NCBI GenBank assembly: GCA_025934735.1 | Contig: JAICWP010000019.1 | Span: forward strand, 1-64,000 | Direction of reading: 5' to 3' | Source of the DNA: Terriglobales bacterium | Lineage (GTDB): Bacteria; Acidobacteriota; Terriglobia; Terriglobales; Acidobacteriaceae | DNA length: 64,000 nucleotides | In this document: positions 61,109 through 64,000 of the stretch, piece after piece | Numbering within the stretch: the first letter of the stretch is position 1 | Layout: each line of letters begins with the position of its first letter | Position numbers and translations under genes: made by a program | The notes under the pieces: model-generated | What the model saw: only the letters and a program-made list of their open reading frames with translations | Database searches by the model: none | What the model was told of the DNA's origin: nothing

Positions 61109-62539
61109 ATGCCACGCATTGCCATTATCGGAGGCGGAATTTCCGGGCTGAGCGCCGCCTTTTACCTGGAACAGCACCGCCAACATGGCGCGCCGCTGGA
61201 ATACGTTTTATTTGAGCGCTCATCCCGGCTCGGCGGCTCGCTGATGACGGAACGCGCTGATGGCTGCCTGATCGAGGCCGGCCCTGATTCGTTTCTCACC
61301 GAAAAACCCTGGGCCGCTGATTTGTGCCGCGAACTCGGCATTGCCGGCCAACTGATCGGCTCCAACGATGCCGATCGCAAAACCTACATTCTGGTGAAAG
61401 GCCGTCTGGTGCCGATTCCCGACGGCCTGATGTTCATGGTGCCCACCAAAATCTTGCCCGTTGTTTTTTCGCCGCTGTTTTCATTGAGCACGAAGGTCCG
61501 CATGGCGCAGGAATGGTTCCATCCGCCGCGGTCGGCGGGCGCTGACGAAACCGTGAAGGGCCTGGTAGAACGCCACTACGGCCCGGAGATGGTGGACCGG
61601 CTGGCGGACCCGCTGCTTTCGGGAGTGTACGGCGGCGAGGCCTCCGGACTGAGCGTGCGCGCGGTGCTGCCGCGCTTTGCCGAGATGGAAGCCAAGCACG
61701 GCAGCCTGGGCCGGGGAATGCTGGCGGCGCGCAAGCACATGGCCGGCAGCAAGACGCCGCCGCGCCCGCTGTTCACTTCGCTGAAAGATGGCATGCAACA
61801 ACTCGTAGACGCCATTCTGGCGCGCCTGCCCGGCGAGGTCCTGCGCACGGAAACCGCGGTTCGCGAACTGCGGTGCGAACTTCCGCGGACGGGGGCGCCC
61901 GCGCCGCAAGCTCCATCATGGTTGGTAGCAACGGACAAGAGCGGCGGTGAAAGGTTCGATTCCGTGATCCTGGCCACGCCGGCGCCGGTTGCGGGCGCGC
62001 TGCTGGCATCGGTACAGCCGCAAATGGCGGCGGAACTCAGCGCCATCGCCTATAGCTCTTCGATCACGGTCACCCTGGGTTATCAACGCGCGGGATTGCG
62101 GCTGCCGCCCGGGTTCGGCTTCCTGGTGCCGCGGAGCGAAGGCAAGCGCATGCTGGCCTGCACCTTCGTGCACAACAAGTTTCCCCATCGTGCGCCGAAC
62201 GACCGCGCCCTCGTCCGCTGTTTTCTGGGCGGAGCGCGCGACGAAGAAATCCTGGGCTGGTCCGAGCAGCAGATTGAAGCGGTGGTGCGCAAGGAGCTGC
62301 GCGAGATTTTGTGGCTCACCACCCAGCCGCTTTTCTGCCGGACTTACAAGTGGAAGGGCGCCATGGCGCAGTACGGCGTCGGCCATTTGGAGCGTCTGGA
62401 GAAAATCGAGAGCCTGCGCCAGCAGTTACCCGGCTTGGCGCTGGCCGGCAACGGCTATCGCGGGATTGGCGTGCCGGACTGCATTAGATCCGGCAAAGGG
62501 GCTGCCGCAGTCTCCGCCGGCCGAGAGGTGTGCGTCTGA
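61109..62539 (+). CDS. hemY: protoporphyrinogen/coproporphyrinogen oxidase
   Basis: A 476-residue FAD enzyme. The N-terminal dinucleotide motif IAIIGGGISGLSAAFYLEQH is followed by LFERSSRLGGSLMTERADGC, GPDSFLTEKPW, VERHYGPEMVDRLADPLLSG and VYGGEASGLSVRAVLPRFAE. The C-terminal FAD-contact segment is ALAGNGYRGIGVPDCIRSGK. It oxidises protoporphyrinogen IX or coproporphyrinogen III; the type cannot be settled here. It ends the hemE-hemH-hemY set. Confidence 0.93.
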   Translation: MPRIAIIGGGISGLSAAFYLEQHRQHGAPLEYVLFERSSRLGGSLMTERADGCLIEAGPDSFLTEKPWAADLCRELGIAGQLIGSNDADRKTYILVKGRLVPIPDGLMFMVPTKILPVVFSPLFSLSTKVRMAQEWFHPPRSAGADETVKGLVERHYGPEMVDRLADPLLSGVYGGEASGLSVRAVLPRFAEMEAKHGSLGRGMLAARKHMAGSKTPPRPLFTSLKDGMQQLVDAILARLPGEVLRTETAVRELRCELPRTGAPAPQAPSWLVATDKSGGERFDSVILATPAPVAGALLASVQPQMAAELSAIAYSSSITVTLGYQRAGLRLPPGFGFLVPRSEGKRMLACTFVHNKFPHRAPNDRALVRCFLGGARDEEILGWSEQQIEAVVRKELREILWLTTQPLFCRTYKWKGAMAQYGVGHLERLEKIESLRQQLPGLALAGNGYRGIGVPDCIRSGKGAAAVSAGREVCV

Positions 62540-63086
62540 AACTGTTCTTTCGCCCCGCTGGGGCTCATGTTGCTCTCCCAGATGAGCCCAGGCTTACGCC
62601 CTCACTCAACATGACACCCGTTATTTGCTGCCGGATCAGATTGAGGAACCCAAATCTCACCGCCGAGACGCAGAGGGCGCAGAGTTTTTCATTTTTCTTC
62701 TCACATCACCCCATGAATTGTCTTCCTGAGTGAGGCGCCCCTACAGAATGGGCGCCGAGTCGAAGGACCCCGCGTTTATTGCTGGCATCGCGACCGCCGC
62801 AGGGAGTTCCTCCATTGCTCTTCATTAGAAACTCCCTTGAGCAGTTCGGCGGTTTGCGCGGCCGCCAACAGCTTCAAACCGTCGCCAGAACTCCCGAGGA
62901 CAACTCCACAGCGTGAGCAAAGTAGGAGTCCTTCGACTTCGCAGGCCGATTCCCAAGCGAATCGGTCCTTCTGCGCTCAGGATGACAGTGGATGGAGTGT
63001 TCGGAACTGAGTTGCTTACCTGCGCCGTGCACCGGCTATGCAAACTGCCGCCCTTCTTCCATAATGTCGCGAACAAGGAGGGTGCT
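62540..63086. repeat. 547-bp gap with family D and family B repeats
   Basis: A family D piece at 62655-62700 (GACGCAGAGGGCGCAGAG), a family B unit at 62726-62772 (CTTCCTGAGTGAGGCG...CGAAGGACC), and an inverted family B unit at about 62928-62988 (GGTCCTTCGACTTCGCAGGC type). No gene is evident. The last 20 bases contain AAGGAGGG, the ribosome site of the next gene. Confidence 0.75.
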
Positions 63087-63695
63087 ATGGGGAAAAGAAT
63101 TCTGCTGGCGGGCGTGCTGGGCGGGATTGCGATGTTCATCTGGGGCTCCATCGCCCACATGGCGCTGCCCCTGGGATACACGGGATTGCGGGAAATTCCC
63201 AACGAGACTGCGGTGCTGGGCGCCATGCAGTCCACCATGGGCCAGACTTCGGGACTGTATATTTTTCCCGCGCTGGGTGCGGGCCCCAATCCTACGGCGG
63301 CGAAGCGCAACGCGGCCATGAAGGACTATGAGCCCAAGCTGGCTGCCAACCCTTCCGGGCTGCTCATCTATCATCCGCCGGGTGCCAAGGGCATCACGGG
63401 AAGCAAGCTGGGATTGGAATTTCTGACGGAACTGGTGGAAATACTCCTGGCGGTGTTTCTGCTGGCCCAGACGCGCCTGGTCAGCTACGCCTCGCGAGTG
63501 GGATTCGTGGTGCTGGTCGGCATCATCGCTGCCATCGCCACCAATATTCCCTACTGGAATTGGTACGGCTTTCCCGGCAACTACACCGCCGCCTACATGA
63601 CCACGCAAATTGTGGGTTATCTGACCGCCGGGCTGGTGGCCGCGGCGGTGCTCAAAAACCGGGAGCCGCTGGGCTTTTCGGCCACGGCGAGATGA
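63087..63695 (+). CDS. multi-pass membrane protein of unknown function
   Basis: A 202-residue protein starting MGKRILLAGVLGGIAMFIWG after AAGGAGGG. It has about four hydrophobic segments: the N-terminal one with IAMFIWGSIAHMALPLGY, then LTELVEILLAVFLLAQTRLV, VGFVVLVGIIAAIATNIPYW and TQIVGYLTAGLVAAAVLKNR. The 'GSIAHMALPLG..GLREIPNE' start is typical of an uncharacterised family seen in Acidobacteriota and Proteobacteria. It converges on fabF with one base between stops. Confidence 0.75.
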   Translation: MGKRILLAGVLGGIAMFIWGSIAHMALPLGYTGLREIPNETAVLGAMQSTMGQTSGLYIFPALGAGPNPTAAKRNAAMKDYEPKLAANPSGLLIYHPPGAKGITGSKLGLEFLTELVEILLAVFLLAQTRLVSYASRVGFVVLVGIIAAIATNIPYWNWYGFPGNYTAAYMTTQIVGYLTAGLVAAAVLKNREPLGFSATAR

Positions 63696-63696
63696 G

Positions 63697-64000
63697 CTAG
63701 CTTTCGTTCCAGCGGCGGAACAGGAGAGCGCCGTTGGTGCCGCCAAACCCGAAAGAATTGGACATGGCGAAGTCCATATGGACGGAGCGCGCTTTATTGG
63801 GCACGTAGTCGAGGTCGCACTCCGGATCGGGATTTTCCAGGTTGATGGTGGGCGGAACCTTCTGGTCGCGCAGGGCCAGCACGGTGATGCCGGCCTCCAG
63901 GCCACCGGCGCCACCCAGCAGGTGTCCGGTCATGGACTTGGTGGAGCTGATGGCCACCTTGTTGGCGTGCTCGCCGAAGGCGCGCTTAATGGCCACGGTT
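63697..64000 (-). CDS. fabF: 3-oxoacyl-ACP synthase II, C-terminal part
   Basis: Only the last ~101 codons lie in the window; the gene continues beyond the right edge. The visible part contains [20 protein letters not shown] (with the catalytic His of the KS domain), [20 protein letters not shown] and [20 protein letters not shown]. These are specific to FabF-type ketosynthases, which elongate acyl-ACP chains in type II fatty-acid synthesis. FabB is the less likely alternative. Confidence 0.93.
   Translation of the reverse strand, partial: TVAIKRAFGEHANKVAISSTKSMTGHLLGGAGGLEAGITVLALRDQKVPPTINLENPDPECDLDYVPNKARSVHMDFAMSNSFGFGGTNGALLFRRWNES

Overview
The window is GC-rich DNA from what is most likely an Acidobacteriota chromosome of the Terriglobia/Terriglobales type. 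The evidence is a very large Oar-like TonB receptor with an N-terminal carboxypeptidase-regulatory domain, secreted DUF1080, cupin-like and Asp-box proteins, PAS-rich histidine kinases, frequent GTG/TTG starts, and several families of short palindromic intergenic repeats. This placement is inferred from gene content; no rRNA, tRNA or marker alignment was possible.

Region 1 (about 0.3-26.9 kb) is a prophage-like block, nearly all on the minus strand. Read in the direction of transcription it holds small regulatory genes (80-aa protein, zinc-ribbon protein, sigma-region-4-like HTH protein, Lys-rich protein), a dual-specificity phosphatase, three overlapping genes for large exported proteins (tail-fibre-like, YetA/PcRGLX-like with Ig domains, kelch-like with an InlB-type repeat), then the large terminase, a HipA-like kinase with a DUF3037 partner, portal, prohead protease, coiled-coil scaffold candidate, major capsid, connector genes, a tail protein, a large tail-hub-like protein and a holin-like membrane protein. 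A divergent XRE/S24-like regulator lies on the right. No integrase, tape-measure gene, lysin or attachment site was found, although the block may continue past the left edge. Most gaps between head and tail genes carry the same palindromic repeats that occur in host DNA elsewhere in the window, while the genes stay open. This suggests a long-resident, possibly domesticated element.

Region 2 (26.9-32 kb) holds a Panacea-type toxin-antitoxin pair, a DUF2071 gene, small genes (helical, zinc ribbon, a receiver lacking its aspartate), a CheY-like regulator and hairpin repeats.

Region 3 (32-55.9 kb) is host chromosome: TonB receptor, MltD-like transglycosylase with three LysM domains, a bipartite acidic/basic protein, a sulfite-oxidase-like molybdoenzyme with its cytochrome b, a four-PAS histidine kinase, DNA polymerase I, an ICMT-like membrane methyltransferase, an Asp-box propeller, a type IV pilin, a SAM methyltransferase, three secreted proteins, and a hybrid kinase-receiver-PilZ protein.

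Region 4 (56-58.9 kb) is a small accessory island: a P63C-domain gene behind repeated operator-like sites, a 5'-truncated gene remnant, and a HEPN/RES-RES toxin-like protein. Region 5 (59-64 kb) is the late heme pathway hemE-hemH-hemY, then a membrane protein and the end of fabF at the right edge.
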